Assembly (NCBI GenBank): GCA_021832085.1
Contig: JAKBLM010000011.1
Coordinates: 1 to 64,000 of the forward strand
Direction of reading: 5' to 3'
DNA from: Acidobacteriota bacterium
GTDB taxonomy: Bacteria > Acidobacteriota > Terriglobia > Acidiferrales > UBA7541
Length of the DNA: 64,000 nt
The position numbers and the translations under genes are program-made. Under the pieces are notes generated by a model, which saw only the letters and a program-made list of their open reading frames with translations, was not told the origin of the DNA and made no database searches. Positions 6,931 through 18,624 of this stretch are shown one piece after another. How positions within the stretch are numbered: the first letter of the stretch is position 1; every line of letters starts with the position of its first letter.

Positions 6931-9315
6931 ATGGCAAAGGATGGTCAGGAAAAGACCGAGCCAGCGAAGCTCGTCGAATACAAGCCCGGCACCACGTTCC
7001 CGGGCGTGATCGGCCGCACCTACGATGTCTCTTCTCCCGCATGGCCCGAGCCGCTTAGGGCCAAGGAAGATTCCCCGAACGTTCTGTTCATCGTCCTCGA
7101 CGATACCGGTTTCGGCCAACTCGGTTGCTTCGGCAGCCCAATCGAGACGCCGAATCTCGACGCACTGGCGCAGAACGGACTCCGGTACAACAACATGCAC
7201 ACCACGGCGCTCTGCTCGCCCACTCGTTCTTGCATACTTACCGGGCGCAACCACCACTCCAACGCCATGGCCTGCATCACCGAGGGTTCGACCGGCTATC
7301 CCGGCGCAAACGGCAACATCCCGTTTGAAAACGGTTTCCTTTCGGAAATCCTTCTGGAACACGGCTACAGCACTTACGCCATCGGCAAGTGGCACCTCAC
7401 GCCCGTCGATCAGATGTCGTGTGCCGGCCCCTATAACCGCTGGCCGCTTGGCCGGGGTTTTGAGCGCTTCTACGGCTTCCTCGGCGCCGAAACTCACCAG
7501 TACTATCCCGATCTGACCCAGGACAACCAATTCGTCGAAGCTCCGAGGACTCCGGAAGAAGGTTATCACCTGACCGAGGACCTGGTGGAAAAGGCGAAAT
7601 CGTTCATCGCCGACGTCAAGCAGGTAGCGCCCAACAAGCCCTTCTTCCTCTACTTCTGCACCGGCGCGATGCACGCCCCTCATCACGTGCCGAAAGAATG
7701 GGCTGACAAGTACAAGGGCAAATTCGACGATGGCTGGGAGGCCTATCGCGAAAAGGTGTTCGCGCGGCAGAAGCAGCTTGGCATTGTTCCGCGCGATGCG
7801 GAGCTTTCGCGCCACGATCCCGACGTCACCCCCTGGAAAGATTGCTCCGAGCAGGAAAAAAAGCTCTATGCCCGCATGATGGAGGTCTTCGCGGGTTACC
7901 TCACCCATACCGATCACCACATCGGCCGGCTGCTCGGCTTCCTCAAGCAGATCGGCGAGTTCGACAACACGCTGATCATGGTGATCTCGGATAACGGTGC
8001 CAGCGCCGAGGGTGGACCCCGCGGCTCGGTCAACGAGGACCTATTCTTCAACAACCTGCCCGAATCGCTCGAAGACAACATGAAAGCCATCGACCAGTTG
8101 GGCGGGCCGACCACCTACAACCACTACCCGTGGGGCTGGACCTGGGCCGGCAACACGCCGTTCCGCCGCTGGAAACGCGAAACCTACCGTGGCGGCATCA
8201 GCGATCCTTTCATCGTCCACTGGCCGCGGGGCATCAAGGCAAAGGGTGAAATCCGCACGCAATACGCCCACGCCATCGACATGATGCCCACCGTGCTCGA
8301 GGCGCTAGGCATCGAAGCGCCAATCGCGATCCGCGGCGTGACGCAAACGCCGATCGAAGGCGTCAGCTTCGCGCACACCTTCGATGATCCGAAGGCACCG
8401 TCAAAGCACGTCACTCAATACTTCGAGATGATGGGCCACCGGTCGCTTTATCACGACGGCTGGCGCGCCGTCTGTCCCTGGCCCGGCCCCTCCTTCGCCG
8501 AATCGGGCAAATACTTCGGAGAACCCATTCCGGCGGAAACGCTGACCGAATTGGACGCCAAACACTGGGAGATGTATCGCGTGGCGAACGATTTCACCGA
8601 AAATCACAACGTCGCGGCGGAAAACCGTGATCGCCTGATCGCCATGGTCGGCACATGGTACGTCGAGGCCGGGAAGTACAAGGTGTTGCCGGTCGACGGC
8701 CGCGGCACGCAGCGAATCCAGGAGCCACGACCCCAAATCGCCGAGGCTCGCACCACCTACACGTATTACCCCGGCACGCAGCCGATTGCCATGGGCGTGA
8801 TGCCGATTGTGCTCAACCGTCCCCACAGCATCAGCGCCGATGTCGAAATCCCCGAAGGCGGCGCCGAAGGCGTGCTTTTCTGCCAGGGCGGCAACGACGG
8901 CGGCTACTCGTTCTTCGTCAAGGACGGCAAGCTGCGCTACGGCCACAACTACGTTGCCAAAGCCGTCTACTACGTCGAATCGGAAGAACCGGTGCCCGAG
9001 GGTCGTCACGAGCTCCGTTACGAGTTCGAGCCGACCGGCCCGCCGGACATTCGCCACGGCAAAGGCGCGCCAGGCCGCGCTCAGCTCTACATCGACGGCA
9101 GGCTGGTGGGCCAGGCCAACTTCCCGGTGACGACTCCGCTTTCCCTGGGCTTCCGGGGAGCGATGGTTGGTGCCAACCGTGGCTCCGCGGTCGTCCCCGA
9201 CTACAAGCCTCCCTTCCCCTTCACTGGCAAAATCCACAAAGTCGTGCTGGATCTCAGCGGCGAGCTGATCCGCGACACCGAAGCCGAAATGCGCCGCATC
9301 ATGGCACGCCAATAA
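6931..9315 (+). CDS. Arylsulfatase (sulfatase 1), Cys-type, with C-terminal jelly-roll domain
   Basis: 794 residues, starting behind AAGGAGA. The metal-binding DD is at 57-58. The formylglycine motif C95-S-P-T-R99 lies in LCSPTRSCILTGRNHH, and a second metal site is in ISDNGASAEGG. From about residue 630 a concanavalin-like beta domain follows (ISADVEIPEGGAEGVLF, QLYIDGRLVG). The length and domain pair fit the roughly 780-residue AtsA-like sulfatases of actinobacteria and proteobacteria, which hydrolyse sulfate esters. No signal peptide is visible, so a cytoplasmic location is likely. The maturase gene 108 bp downstream would convert Cys95 to formylglycine. It is a paralogue of sulfatase 3 (12539-14914). 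The natural substrate is unknown. Confidence 0.92.
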   Translation: MAKDGQEKTEPAKLVEYKPGTTFPGVIGRTYDVSSPAWPEPLRAKEDSPNVLFIVLDDTGFGQLGCFGSPIETPNLDALAQNGLRYNNMHTTALCSPTRSCILTGRNHHSNAMACITEGSTGYPGANGNIPFENGFLSEILLEHGYSTYAIGKWHLTPVDQMSCAGPYNRWPLGRGFERFYGFLGAETHQYYPDLTQDNQFVEAPRTPEEGYHLTEDLVEKAKSFIADVKQVAPNKPFFLYFCTGAMHAPHHVPKEWADKYKGKFDDGWEAYREKVFARQKQLGIVPRDAELSRHDPDVTPWKDCSEQEKKLYARMMEVFAGYLTHTDHHIGRLLGFLKQIGEFDNTLIMVISDNGASAEGGPRGSVNEDLFFNNLPESLEDNMKAIDQLGGPTTYNHYPWGWTWAGNTPFRRWKRETYRGGISDPFIVHWPRGIKAKGEIRTQYAHAIDMMPTVLEALGIEAPIAIRGVTQTPIEGVSFAHTFDDPKAPSKHVTQYFEMMGHRSLYHDGWRAVCPWPGPSFAESGKYFGEPIPAETLTELDAKHWEMYRVANDFTENHNVAAENRDRLIAMVGTWYVEAGKYKVLPVDGRGTQRIQEPRPQIAEARTTYTYYPGTQPIAMGVMPIVLNRPHSISADVEIPEGGAEGVLFCQGGNDGGYSFFVKDGKLRYGHNYVAKAVYYVESEEPVPEGRHELRYEFEPTGPPDIRHGKGAPGRAQLYIDGRLVGQANFPVTTPLSLGFRGAMVGANRGSAVVPDYKPPFPFTGKIHKVVLDLSGELIRDTEAEMRRIMARQ

Positions 9316-9327
9316 ACGAACCCGAGT

Positions 9328-9361
9328 GATGGCCGGCAGCCTCCCCCAGCCGCCGGCCATC
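9328..9361 (+). terminator. Hairpin between sulfatase 1 and the maturase gene
   Basis: Arms GATGGCCGGC (9328-9337) and GCCGGCCATC (9352-9361) form a 10-bp GC-rich stem with a 14-nt loop, 13 bp after the sulfatase stop. No long T tract follows at once; a short CCTTTTC comes about 17 nt later. It could lower expression of the maturase or protect the sulfatase mRNA end. Confidence 0.4.
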
Positions 9362-9422
9362 GGCCGATCGCCTTAATCCTTTTCGCTGCCGTAAAAGAGG
9401 GTGCCAGGAGGTCACCGACAAG

Positions 9423-10730
9423 ATGAGTGAAACCGCCGCTTTCGCGCTACCCGCGTTTCATGTGATGGCCAAACCCACCGGCGCACAGTGCAACCTGGAC
9501 TGCGCCTACTGTTTTTTCCTCAAGAAGGAGAGCCTTTATCCCGGCAGCAGTTTTCGCATGTCCGATGAAATGACGGAGCGCTACCTCCGCCAGACGATCG
9601 AGGCGCACCGGGTGCCCGAGGTGACCATCGCCTGGCAGGGCGGCGAGCCTACGCTGATGGGGCTCGATTTCTTCCGGCGCGCCGTCATGGCGGAAAAGAA
9701 GTTCGCGCGGCCCGGCCAGCGAATCCGGAATACGCTCCAAACCAACGGCGTGCTGCTCGACGCCGAGTGGTGCCGCTTCCTGCACGACAACGATTTTCTC
9801 GTCGGCCTCAGCCTTGATGGGCCGCGCCAATTGCACGACGTCTACCGCCGCGACAAAGGCGGGCGCGGGACATTCGACAAGGTATTGCGCGCCGCGCTCC
9901 TGATGCAGCAGCACCAGGTCGAGTTCAACATTCTCTGCACGGTGAACGCTGTCAATAGCTGTCACCCGCTCGACGTCTACCGCTTCTTCCGCGACGATCT
10001 CGGCACCCGTTACCTTCAGTTCATCCCCATTGTCGAGCGCGACAATCCGACCGGTAATGTCGAGGGCACACGCCTCACCGACCGCTCCGTGCCGCCCGAG
10101 CAATACGGCTGTTTCCTGATCGCGGTTTTCGACGAGTGGGTGCGACACGATGTCGGTACGACCTTCGTGCAGTTTTTCGATGGCGTGCTCATGTCCTATT
10201 TCCGCGGCCGTTCCTCGCTCTGTATCCTGCAGCCCACCTGCGGTGAGGGTGTGGCGCTCGAGCACAACGGCGACGTCTACTCCTGCGATCACTACGTCGA
10301 GCCTCTCCATTTGCTCGGCAATATCGCGCGCACGCCGATCGGACAGCTCGTCTCTTCCGCCGAGCAGCGTACCTTCGGCCAGGCCAAATCGGCCACGCTG
10401 CCGCGCTACTGCCGCCAGTGCGAGTTTCTCTTCACCTGCCACGGCGAATGCCCCAAGAATCGCGTGCTCACCACCCCCGACGGCGAGCCGGGCCTGAACT
10501 GGCTCTGCACCGGGCTGAAGGCCTTTTTCACACACGCCGACCACTCCATGCGCCTCATGGCCGAACTGTTGCGCAGCGGCCGACCCGCTGACCTCGTGAT
10601 GGACATCCTGGCGCGCGAGCAGGACGAAGAGATTCGCCGCCAACTCTTCCTTCGCGCCGGCCGCAACGATCCCTGTCCCTGCGGCAGCGGCTTGAAATTC
10701 AAGCGGTGCCATGGGAATCGCGCCGCGTGA
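9423..10730 (+). CDS. Anaerobic sulfatase-maturating enzyme (radical SAM/SPASM) with SEC-C tail
   Basis: 435 residues; AGGAGGT lies upstream of the ATG. The radical SAM cluster motif is C23-x3-C27-x2-C30. The GGEP-type motif appears as WQGGEPTLMG. A SPASM region binds the auxiliary clusters (LQPTCGEG, YSCDHYV with the Asp proposed as general base in anSME, and YCRQCEFLFTCHGECP). The last 20 residues form a SEC-C zinc motif (DPCPCGSGLKFKRCHG), an addition to the basic family. The enzyme oxidises the active-site Cys or Ser of sulfatases to formylglycine in the cytoplasm without oxygen. It sits between two sulfatase genes, which supports the assignment. Confidence 0.93.
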   Translation: MSETAAFALPAFHVMAKPTGAQCNLDCAYCFFLKKESLYPGSSFRMSDEMTERYLRQTIEAHRVPEVTIAWQGGEPTLMGLDFFRRAVMAEKKFARPGQRIRNTLQTNGVLLDAEWCRFLHDNDFLVGLSLDGPRQLHDVYRRDKGGRGTFDKVLRAALLMQQHQVEFNILCTVNAVNSCHPLDVYRFFRDDLGTRYLQFIPIVERDNPTGNVEGTRLTDRSVPPEQYGCFLIAVFDEWVRHDVGTTFVQFFDGVLMSYFRGRSSLCILQPTCGEGVALEHNGDVYSCDHYVEPLHLLGNIARTPIGQLVSSAEQRTFGQAKSATLPRYCRQCEFLFTCHGECPKNRVLTTPDGEPGLNWLCTGLKAFFTHADHSMRLMAELLRSGRPADLVMDILAREQDEEIRRQLFLRAGRNDPCPCGSGLKFKRCHGNRAA

Positions 10731-10783
10731 CCGGCGGTTTCCCGCGGAATCGGCAAGATCCAAAAGAAAACGGAGAAAATCCG

Positions 10784-12271
10784 ATGAGCGAGAAGGAAAA
10801 AGGGAAACCCAACATTCTGGTCCTCTGGGGAGACGACATCGGCCTCTGGAACATCAGCTTTAACAATCGCGGCATGATGGGCTACGAGACTCCCAACATC
10901 GACCGGATCGCCCGCGAGGGCATCTCCTTCACCGATTATTACGGCCAGCAGAGCTGCACCGCCGGCCGTGCCGCGTTCATCACCGGCCAGAATCCCATCC
11001 GTACCGGCCTCACCAGGGTCGGTATGCCCGGCGTCGATCTCGGCCTGCGCTCCGAAGATCCGACCATAGCCGAGTTGCTTAAGCCGCTCGGCTACGCCAC
11101 CGGACAATTCGGCAAGAACCATCTCGGCGACAAGGATGAATTCCTGCCCACCAACCACGGCTTCGACGAATTCTTCGGCAACCTCTATCACCTGAACGCC
11201 GAGGAGGAACCGGAAAATCCCGATTACCCGCAGAACCCGGTCTTCCGGCAGCGGTTTGGCCCGCGCGGCGTCATCAACAGCTACGCCGACGGCCGCATCG
11301 AAGACACCGGTCCGCTCACCAAAAAGCGCATGGAAACCATCGACGACGAGGTCACCGAACGGACCCTGCGCTTCATCGACGAATCCCATAAGGCCGGCAA
11401 GCCGTTCTTCCTCTGGTGGAACTCGACTGCCATGCACCTGCGCACTCACCGCGCCAAAAAGCACGAGGGAAAGAGCGGCCAGGGCTTCTACAACGACGTC
11501 ATGGTGGCCCATGACGAGCACGTCGGCCAGTTGCTCAAGAAACTCGACGATCTCGGCATCGCCGACAACACCATCGTCATTTATTCCACCGATAACGGAC
11601 CGCACTTCAATTCCTGGCCCGACGCCGCCATCACGCCCTTCCGCAGCGAAAAAAACACGAACTGGGAAGGCGCCTGGCGCGTGCCCGCTTTCATTCGCTG
11701 GCCCGGCAAGATTCCCGCGGGCAAGGTACTCAACGGCATCGTCTGTCATCAAGACATGCTGCCCACCCTGCTCGCGGCTGTCGGCGATCCCGACATCGTC
11801 GAGAAGCTGAAAAAGGGCCACAAGGCCGGCAGCAAGACTTTCAAGGTCCGCATCGACGGCCAGAACATGCTCGACTATTTCACCGGCGCCGCAAAGGAAA
11901 GTCCGCGCCAAGCCTTTTTCTACGTTAACGACGATGGCGAGTTGGTTGCATTGCGCTACGGCGACTGGAAGATCGTTTTCATGGAGCAGCGGGCGAAGCA
12001 GATGTTGCTCTGGTTTGAGCCGTTCGTGAAGCTGCGCGGCCCGAAGCTTTTCCACTTGCGACGCGACCCCTTCGAGCGCGCCGACGAAAACTCCAACACC
12101 TACTGGGATTGGTACATCGATCACCTCTTCGTGATGTACGCGGCGCAACCACTCGTGGCGAAGGAAATCCAGGACTTCAAGGAGTTCCCGCCGCGCCAGA
12201 AACCCGCGGCCTTCAACCTCGACCGTGTGATAGAAACCCTGCGGGACGCCTCTGGCGGCGGAATGCATTAG
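10784..12271 (+). CDS. Arylsulfatase (sulfatase 2), CxAxR type
   Basis: 495 residues from ATG 10784, with CGGAG eight bases upstream. The frame is open further up but overlaps the maturase end. The metal-binding DD is at 17-18. The formylglycine site is C58-T-A-G-R62, an Ala in place of the classical Pro; radical SAM maturases are known to accept such C-x-A-x-R sites. STDNGPHFNSWPD carries the second metal pair. It is shorter than sulfatases 1 and 3 because it lacks the C-terminal beta domain, so it belongs to another sulfatase subfamily. No signal peptide is seen. It is last in the S3-driven unit. The substrate is unknown. Confidence 0.9.
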   Translation: MSEKEKGKPNILVLWGDDIGLWNISFNNRGMMGYETPNIDRIAREGISFTDYYGQQSCTAGRAAFITGQNPIRTGLTRVGMPGVDLGLRSEDPTIAELLKPLGYATGQFGKNHLGDKDEFLPTNHGFDEFFGNLYHLNAEEEPENPDYPQNPVFRQRFGPRGVINSYADGRIEDTGPLTKKRMETIDDEVTERTLRFIDESHKAGKPFFLWWNSTAMHLRTHRAKKHEGKSGQGFYNDVMVAHDEHVGQLLKKLDDLGIADNTIVIYSTDNGPHFNSWPDAAITPFRSEKNTNWEGAWRVPAFIRWPGKIPAGKVLNGIVCHQDMLPTLLAAVGDPDIVEKLKKGHKAGSKTFKVRIDGQNMLDYFTGAAKESPRQAFFYVNDDGELVALRYGDWKIVFMEQRAKQMLLWFEPFVKLRGPKLFHLRRDPFERADENSNTYWDWYIDHLFVMYAAQPLVAKEIQDFKEFPPRQKPAAFNLDRVIETLRDASGGGMH

Positions 12272-12403
12272 ACAGATCTTTGCCTGACGCACTCTCGCTC
12301 AAGGCAACAACGGTGCCGCGCTCGTCCAGTCCGGCGGGCGCGGTATCGTTCTGGAGGGAACGATCCGCCGGCCGTGACAGCGCGGCATCGCACTCGAAAC
12401 CGC

Positions 12404-12448
12404 CTGTCAGTTTTGACAGTTTCGGCCGGGCTCGCGCCGCGCTATCAG
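12404..12448 (+). promoter_or_regulatory. Regulon site S4 upstream of sulfatase 3
   Basis: CTGTCAGTTTTGACAG spans 12404-12419, with perfect half-sites. After 22 bp comes CTATCAG, with TATCAG at 12443-12448. The sulfatase 3 ATG lies about 90 bp further on. Confidence 0.75.
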
Positions 12449-12538
12449 AGCCATAAGAGATTCTGCGAAACGGGAGCCTCGCAGGGTGTCCAGCGGGGCC
12501 ACTGGCCCCACGCCCGCGTATTTGTGTGGAGGCTGGCC

Positions 12539-14914
<2,376 letters not shown>

Positions 14915-14921
14915 ACAATTT

Positions 14922-14939
14922 CCGTTTGCCGGCAAACGG
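14922..14939 (+). terminator. Perfect palindrome after sulfatase 3
   Basis: CCGTTTGCCGGCAAACGG is an 18-bp perfect palindrome starting 8 bp after the sulfatase 3 stop. It can form a 7-bp stem with a CCGG loop. No T tract follows, so a factor-independent terminator is only one option; an mRNA-end stabiliser is another. Confidence 0.4.
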
Positions 14940-15070
14940 CAGGAGGAATTCGCCCGCCCGGTAGCACGGGCCGGCCCGCGTTTCGCGCGCGGCACAGGGG
15001 CAGCGCGGCGATGGGCGCCGGTATAGGCCGCCGAGCAGGCGATTTCCCCTGATCTCCTATCGGCGTGCCC

Positions 15071-15116
15071 CTGTAAATTCTGACAGTTCCACGCGCGGCC
15101 TCCGCGCTCCTACCTT
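15071..15116 (+). promoter_or_regulatory. Regulon site S5 upstream of the DUF202 gene
   Basis: CTGTAAATTCTGACAG spans 15071-15086, with one mismatch in the upstream half. After 23 bp comes CTACCTT, with TACCTT at 15111-15116. The DUF202 ATG is at 15203. Confidence 0.7.
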
Positions 15117-15202
15117 GGTGAGAGAAGGTTGAGTGTGCTTCGTCAGTCCCCGGCTCTAACCGTAGGCCCCAGCCCGGAGCGGGCGAAGGGAGCGGTACAA
15201 GA

Positions 15203-15628
15203 ATGGCCGACGCCATCCCAAACCCGGCCGTCAAAGATCGATCCACCGAATTAGCCGAACAGCGCACCGAACTGGCTTTCGAACGCACTCGCATCGCCGC
15301 CGAACGCACCCTGATGGCGTGGATCCGCACCTCTCTTTCGATGATCTCGTTCGGTTTCACCATCTATAAGTTCCTCCAGGCCTTTCGCGAAGCCGCACAT
15401 TTCACCGGCGGCAGGCCTTATACTCCGCGAAACTTGGGTCTGGCCCTGATTGGGGTAGGAACCGTGGCCCTGATTGCTGCAACAATTCAGCACTATCAAT
15501 CCCTCAAGCGCTTGGAGGAACTGGGCCGGCCGTCATTGTGGTCGCTGACAATTATCGTGGCGATTTTTGTCACGATTATCGGCATTCTTGCTTTTGTCGG
15601 TGTGTGGCTGCACGCGGGTCCGTTCTGA
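15203..15628 (+). CDS. DUF202 (YidH-type) membrane protein
   Basis: 141 residues. The N-terminus carries the DUF202 signature (ELAEQRTELAFERTRIAAER, then TLMAWIRTSLSMISFGF) with three membrane helices at about 44-62, 83-102 and 114-136. The molecular function of the family is not established. It is first behind regulon site S5, and the ZIP-like gene follows 170 bp later on the same strand. Confidence 0.85.
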   Translation: MADAIPNPAVKDRSTELAEQRTELAFERTRIAAERTLMAWIRTSLSMISFGFTIYKFLQAFREAAHFTGGRPYTPRNLGLALIGVGTVALIAATIQHYQSLKRLEELGRPSLWSLTIIVAIFVTIIGILAFVGVWLHAGPF

Positions 15629-15798
15629 AGGGCTGCGCCTCTGTCTGCACGAGAATGATTGCCGTAGCTCGCGGCAACCGGCGCGCTCACAACAAGAACG
15701 GACCTCACCGTCGAAGCGCACGGGGCACCGGCCAATTCCTGAATGTTTCGGTAACAAGCCGCTCGCGGCCGCGGGCCTCAGTGGTTGGGGAAAACGCC

Positions 15799-16533
15799 AT
15801 GCCCCTTCTGAAGCCGATTGTCGCCACCGTCGTTCTGGCCCTCGCTTATGTTTTCGGTTACCGTCTCCACGCGCTCCAATCCATTCATCCCCGGCGCTGG
15901 CTCTCTTTTGGTGCTGGCGTGTCGGTCGCCTATGTTTTTGTCGAGCTACTGCCGGAACTCGGCGAGTATCAACAAAGATTCCTCGCCGCCACGCTCCGAC
16001 AGGAGATGCCCCTTGTCCACCGCCATGTGTTTCTCGCGGCGCTTCTCGGCTTTGTGTTCTACTACGGACTGGACCATCTGGTTTCCCGGTCGCGAGCTTC
16101 CACCCCGGCACGGGCTGAGGAAGGCCATTCCCTGCTGGTCTACAGGCTTCATGTCGCCGGCTTCGCAGCCTATAGCGCACTAATCGGCTATGTGCTGGTT
16201 CGCGGCCCCGACCGTGCCCTCTTTGCGCTGGCCCTTTACACGCTTGCGATGTTCCTGCATTTCCTCGGTCTCGATCATGCCCTCGACCGGGAACACCCGC
16301 GGCGCTATCGGCGGCGCGGCAGGTGGTTTCTCTCCGCGGTTACCGGAGCGGGGGCACTCGTCGGATTCCTCACCTCGATCCCCGATCTCTTCCTCGCCAC
16401 GCTCATGGGGCTGATCGCCGGAGGCGTCGTGGTCAACAGCATGGTGATGGAATTGCCGAAGGAAAAGGAGGGCCGGTTCTGGGCCTTCTGCCTGGGAGCC
16501 TTTCTCTATTCCCTGATTCTCCTGCTTGCGTGA
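15799..16533 (+). CDS. ZIP-like integral membrane protein
   Basis: 244 residues from ATG 15799; the upstream extension has no membrane character and overlaps DUF202. Seven or eight helices are visible. The motif LSFGAGVSVAYVFVELLPEL resembles the ZIP-transporter GxxxAxxxxxLLPE region. HFLGLDHALDREH and the late LIAGGVVVNSMVMELPKE are also ZIP-like. The classic HExPHE motif of metal-transporting ZIPs is not present, so metal transport is uncertain. It probably shares the S5 transcript with DUF202. It is convergent with the TolC gene. Confidence 0.6.
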   Translation: MPLLKPIVATVVLALAYVFGYRLHALQSIHPRRWLSFGAGVSVAYVFVELLPELGEYQQRFLAATLRQEMPLVHRHVFLAALLGFVFYYGLDHLVSRSRASTPARAEEGHSLLVYRLHVAGFAAYSALIGYVLVRGPDRALFALALYTLAMFLHFLGLDHALDREHPRRYRRRGRWFLSAVTGAGALVGFLTSIPDLFLATLMGLIAGGVVVNSMVMELPKEKEGRFWAFCLGAFLYSLILLLA

Positions 16534-16682
16534 CTCTTTCGGCCAGAAGCTGCCGCAGTCTCACTTCCTTCGCTCAGCGCCGGCATGCGAGTTCGCTGCG
16601 CGCGGCTGGGCTGCTGGCGGCAAATCCGCCGGCGAATCCGTCGACTGCCGACCCTGCAGTTCGGCCCCACCACAACGCCGAA

Positions 16683-18083
16683 TTACTTTTCCCCCATAAT
16701 GGCTTTCAGCTTTGCGTACGCCTGGCGATGCTGGTAATCGAGTTGGAGCATTTCAATCGAAATCCTGGCCTGCGCTGCCCCGATGTCGGGGTCGTTGCCT
16801 TTGTATTTGACGTCGAGCGTATTCGTGGCGGACTCCAGGCGACGGGCTATGCCACCGAGGTCGCGAGACCGTTCCAGATCCATGTAGCTCGACTTGACGC
16901 TCGCCGCAACTTTGGCCTTGGTTAACGCCAGGGCAGTCTGCGCCATTTGCACTTGGGCGTTGCGTTCCTTTATGGAATGCTCCCGCTTGCCGAAATCGAA
17001 AATGTTGAACGAGCCCATTACGCCAATGTAGGAGAAGTCCCGCGGCAGCGCCGGAATGGCATTGTCTTGGTAACCGTACCCACCAACGACCGCGATGTCG
17101 GGAACATAATCCAGCTTCGACACCGCCGACGCGGCTTGCGCTTTCTTGACGTTCTGCTCTGCTTCGATCACCTCCGGGTTCGTAGCGAGTGCTTTGCCCA
17201 GAGCTTGTTGGAGGGAGATGTTTTCGACGAGCGGGGCGGGCGGATCAAGCACCAGCTGCGTATCCGTGGGCCATCCGAGCAGTCCGTCGAGGGAGGCCGT
17301 CAATTCTTTCACTTTGTCAGTTGATTGCCGTAGCTCTCTCTGGGCCTCCAGTATAGCCACGCTGGATTGCCCAAGATCCACGGCCCCGTTGCTTGCGATC
17401 AATCGCTTGGCCCGCGCGTCCCGGACTTTCGCTTCAGCCAGGACCATCTCTTTCTTCGCCACAAGCAGGTCGAAGTAATTCTTTTCCACGGCGCTGGCCG
17501 TCTTCGTAGGACTCATGCCCGCTTTTGCTCGCGCGATGTTCTCGTCCGCCCGTGCGAGCTTGACCGCTTCACGGACTTTGAGCAACGGAGTGACCGGCTG
17601 GACGGCCGTCACTGTGACAAGCGTCAAGTCCTTGCCGAGCAGAGGCACTGCACCGACGATCGTGTTGCCTCTTGGACCCGTCACCGTGAATTGTTGACCC
17701 ATGAACTTGTTGAAATGGAGATTCAGGAAAGTGGTTCCGATTTTCGGAAAATAGTCGGCGGTTGCCGCCAGCCGGTGTTGCTTGGCCGCCTCGACGCCGA
17801 GCTGCCCGAGCTTGGCCATGGGATTAACCGCCTGAGCCGCTTGTTGTTCCGCCTGCTCTAACGTGATGTGACGTACCGGGCCCGCGGCAGGCGAACTTTC
17901 GTGCGAAGCGATTTCCAGTTCTTGCCTGGACGTTGTTCCCTCCGACGAGGGAGTTGTTGGGGCCGAAGTGCGCAGATTTTGCGCGCCAAGGGGTCCGCCA
18001 AACATCACTAACCCTGACGCTATCGCCGCGATACTAGATAAGGCACCGAAACGCTTTCCCCGCCTTGTTGGAAGCCTTGACAT
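16683..18083 (-). CDS. TolC-family outer-membrane protein
   Basis: 466 residues with an N-terminal signal peptide (FGALSSIAAIASGLVMFGGPLGAQ). Two repeated OEP halves follow, with long coiled-coil stretches (VRDARAKRLIASNGAVDLGQSSVAILEAQ is representative in type) and barrel strands such as KIGTTFLNLHF. TolC proteins form trimeric channels with efflux pumps or type I secretion systems. No pump or membrane-fusion partner is encoded in this window, so its partners must be elsewhere or it works differently here. GGGGA lies seven bases before the ATG. Regulon palindrome S6 lies 180 bp upstream, with a -10-like box oriented towards this gene. Confidence 0.85.
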   Translation of the reverse strand: MSRLPTRRGKRFGALSSIAAIASGLVMFGGPLGAQNLRTSAPTTPSSEGTTSRQELEIASHESSPAAGPVRHITLEQAEQQAAQAVNPMAKLGQLGVEAAKQHRLAATADYFPKIGTTFLNLHFNKFMGQQFTVTGPRGNTIVGAVPLLGKDLTLVTVTAVQPVTPLLKVREAVKLARADENIARAKAGMSPTKTASAVEKNYFDLLVAKKEMVLAEAKVRDARAKRLIASNGAVDLGQSSVAILEAQRELRQSTDKVKELTASLDGLLGWPTDTQLVLDPPAPLVENISLQQALGKALATNPEVIEAEQNVKKAQAASAVSKLDYVPDIAVVGGYGYQDNAIPALPRDFSYIGVMGSFNIFDFGKREHSIKERNAQVQMAQTALALTKAKVAASVKSSYMDLERSRDLGGIARRLESATNTLDVKYKGNDPDIGAAQARISIEMLQLDYQHRQAYAKLKAIMGEK

Positions 18084-18234
18084 GTCATATTCCCCTTTCC
18101 ATCCGAATAGTCAGGATGTGTCACGGTTGGACCGAAAGTCGCGCAACCGTTCGCACTCAGCCTTCGAGGAAGTCAAGCTTGGCTGCGGCATCATGGTGGA
18201 ATTTAAACTGTTCGCTCTGTCACGCCTTTTAAAA

Positions 18235-18308
18235 AAGCTAACAGTGGCTTCTGGCATGGGGAACTGTCAGTTTTGACAGGGGGTGGTCGCTACCGCAGAT
18301 TCTAAACT
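18235..18308. promoter_or_regulatory. Regulon site S6, symmetric, with -10-like boxes on both sides
   Basis: CTGTCAGTTTTGACAG spans 18264-18279. On the plus strand CTAAACT follows after 22 bp (TAAACT at 18303-18308). On the minus strand TTAGCTT follows after 22 bp (TAGCTT at plus 18240-18235), pointing at tolC. This is the only site with both flanks fitting. The remainder of the 18084-18624 gap holds site S7 and nothing else I recognise. Confidence 0.65.
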
Positions 18309-18501
18309 CCGGTTCCCATCTGGAAATGGCAGGAAATTTTGATTCCCGGCACATTCGCGAGCTGTGGAGATGTGTGGCTCTGATTATCCCGCTGAAAATA
18401 TGGCCTCGCTTCGAAGCGATGGCCCAAAGGAATACCCGCAAATGCCGATGTGCTCGCACACCGCACATCGATCAACGGCCCGTTGGCGTGTGGCTCGCCT
18501 G

Positions 18502-18551
18502 CTGTCACATTTGACAGTTTTCAACTCGTCGCAAGCGGCGCAGTCTAAATG
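18502..18551 (+). promoter_or_regulatory. Regulon site S7 upstream of the orphan secreted gene
   Basis: CTGTCACATTTGACAG spans 18502-18517, with perfect half-sites. The only good -10-like box, CTAAAT at 18545-18550, is 27 bp downstream rather than 22-23, so this promoter departs from the common geometry. The target ATG is at 18625. Confidence 0.6.
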
Positions 18552-18624
18552 AGGGAAGGCACGGAACGGACGCGGCAGTGGGAAGAGTTTCTGTGTCCGC
18601 ATCCTGCGAAGCGGAGGAGGTTCC

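Noticed and set aside
10406..12292. 628-codon minus-strand open frame across the maturase and sulfatase 2
   Set aside because: The plus-strand genes have complete catalytic motifs; the opposite frame shows none and has shadow-type composition.
2761..12448. Sigma-54 promoters (GG-N10-GC) at the regulon sites
   Set aside because: Chance GG/GC pairs occur at S2 and S4 in GC-rich DNA but not at S1 or S9, and no sigma-54 activator is encoded nearby.
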